Made by a program: the position numbers and the translations under genes
The notes under the pieces: generated by a model
Told to the model about the DNA's origin: nothing
The model's database searches: none
Seen by the model: only the letters and a program-made list of their open reading frames with translations
Origin: Hyperoplus lanceolatus
Lineage: Eukaryota > Chordata > Actinopteri > Uranoscopiformes > Ammodytidae
Direction of reading: 5' to 3'
Assembly (NCBI GenBank): GCA_026929865.2
Contig: CM049400.1
Span: 25,684,001-25,748,000 of the forward strand
Length of the DNA stretch: 64,000 nt
Shown: positions 63,158 through 64,000 of the stretch, one piece after another
Position numbering within the stretch: position 1 is the first letter of the stretch
Layout: the number at the start of each line of letters is the position of its first letter

Positions 63158-64000
63158 CTAAGAGACGACAGCAGATGAGTTAGTCCAAGACTTTACAATT
63201 CAGGTAATGTGTAACATAAACACATAACCAACAAGAAGAACACAACAGACATTCAGTTAAGAATTATCCAGACGTAAATTTGGAGTCTTTGTTACAGAAT
63301 ATGAATGGATATTATCAGCAGTCAAAGGTGCTACAAGGAACTTTTAAATATTTCTGAAACAGTCTAATTTTTCCTCTGATAATCATAAAGTACATGTTAT
63401 AGCGAACGAGACCATCAGTGCAAAGAATGCTATTTGTATATAGTTTGTCTTAATGTCTTTGTCAAGGTTATTCTCACCCAGGACCAACAGGCGGCATAAT
63501 TAAAACACTATCGCTTTTGTCCAAAGGGGGTGCAATAATGAACAAAAACTGAAAGTTCCTCGGAACACCTTTAACAAAATACATTTACCCATTAGGTACC
63601 CATGTGCCTTAATGTAAGCCCACTATGGAGTTTAAACACAAATGTCAAAAACACTACCTGTATATAACTGACTGCATAGTGAACAACAGTCAACAATTTC
63701 AGACACACTCTGTCTGTAATGACCCCTATTTTACTATTAAGTGTGAGTCACATTTATGGATCACACTGTTGCTGCTGCGTGACTCTACAGCTGTTAGTAC
63801 TGATGAGTAAGTGTGTGACATCTCAATTTACTGCTCACAATAGTGAAAGCTACAGAGTTCCACTTATACAGGCAGTAGTGAATGAGCAAATGAGGAGGGA
63901 ATATTGGAAAAATCTGAGGTCTTTTGTTCGCTAATTGCTGGCACCCAATTAAGAAACGTTATCTCTGGCTGTAAGTGGCCTGTTAATAATGATGTGCTTC
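63158..64000 (-). other. dhtkd1 intron at the right edge
   Basis: No upstream dhtkd1 exon was recognised before the window ends. Only the small MITE at 63326-63570 is visible. Confidence 0.5.
63326..63570. mobile_element. Short decayed MITE near the right edge
   Basis: AGGTGCTACAAGGAACTTTT and AAAGTTCCTCGGAACACCT face each other about 245 bases apart. The right flank is TTAA (63571-63574) and the left flank is the one-mismatch TCAA. Confidence 0.5.

Overview
The window looks like a chromosomal segment from a bony (teleost) fish, probably a percomorph. Genes are split into many short exons with GT-AG introns. Dinucleotide microsatellites, (CA)n and (GA)n, are abundant. The transposon load is typical of teleosts: Tc1-type elements, TTAA-flanked MITEs, a hAT element, pogo-like elements, L2-like and RTE-like LINEs and a tRNA-derived SINE. 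No bacterial, viral or LTR-retroelement genes were recognised.

Four protein-coding genes can be supported. (1) At the left, the first coding exon of a PCTAIRE-type cyclin-dependent kinase (cdk17-like, minus strand, 5312-5460). The rest of that gene lies beyond the left edge, and a CpG-rich stretch at about 16.35-16.8 kb is a candidate for its promoter and noncoding first exon. (2) ucma (plus strand, 19526-24650), five exons, 138 residues, encoding the cartilage Gla-rich protein. (3) camk1d (minus strand, 50402-27529), eleven coding exons that join without a break into a 412-residue calcium/calmodulin-dependent kinase. (4) The last five exons of dhtkd1 (minus strand, 63157-52468), 201 residues of the 2-oxoadipate dehydrogenase E1 subunit. 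Its 5' part lies beyond the right edge.

Layout from left to right: cdk17-like intron with a palindromic Tc1 derivative (3283-4920); cdk17-like coding exon; a long presumed intron with microsatellites, TTAA MITEs, a SINE remnant and one orphan TATA-plus-exon candidate; the CpG-rich block; ucma, which carries an L2 fragment and long microsatellites; a tail-to-tail junction with camk1d; camk1d, with a hAT element almost touching exon 5, a decayed Tc1 element in intron 3 and two pogo-like elements, a TTAA MITE and a young SINE in intron 1; a 2 kb gap; then dhtkd1, whose introns hold a second palindromic Tc1 derivative and a nested pair of LINEs. The inner LINE still has an unbroken 1066-codon ORF.

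The genes do not form an operon-like unit. From general knowledge of vertebrate maps, dhtkd1, camk1d and ucma sit in the same order and relative orientation as on human 10p13-p14, with the intervening human genes absent. The kinase at the left comes from a different human location, so an ancestral synteny break probably lies between it and ucma. The most unusual structures are the two independent Tc1 elements whose termini have become inverted repeats of about 575 and 650 bp.
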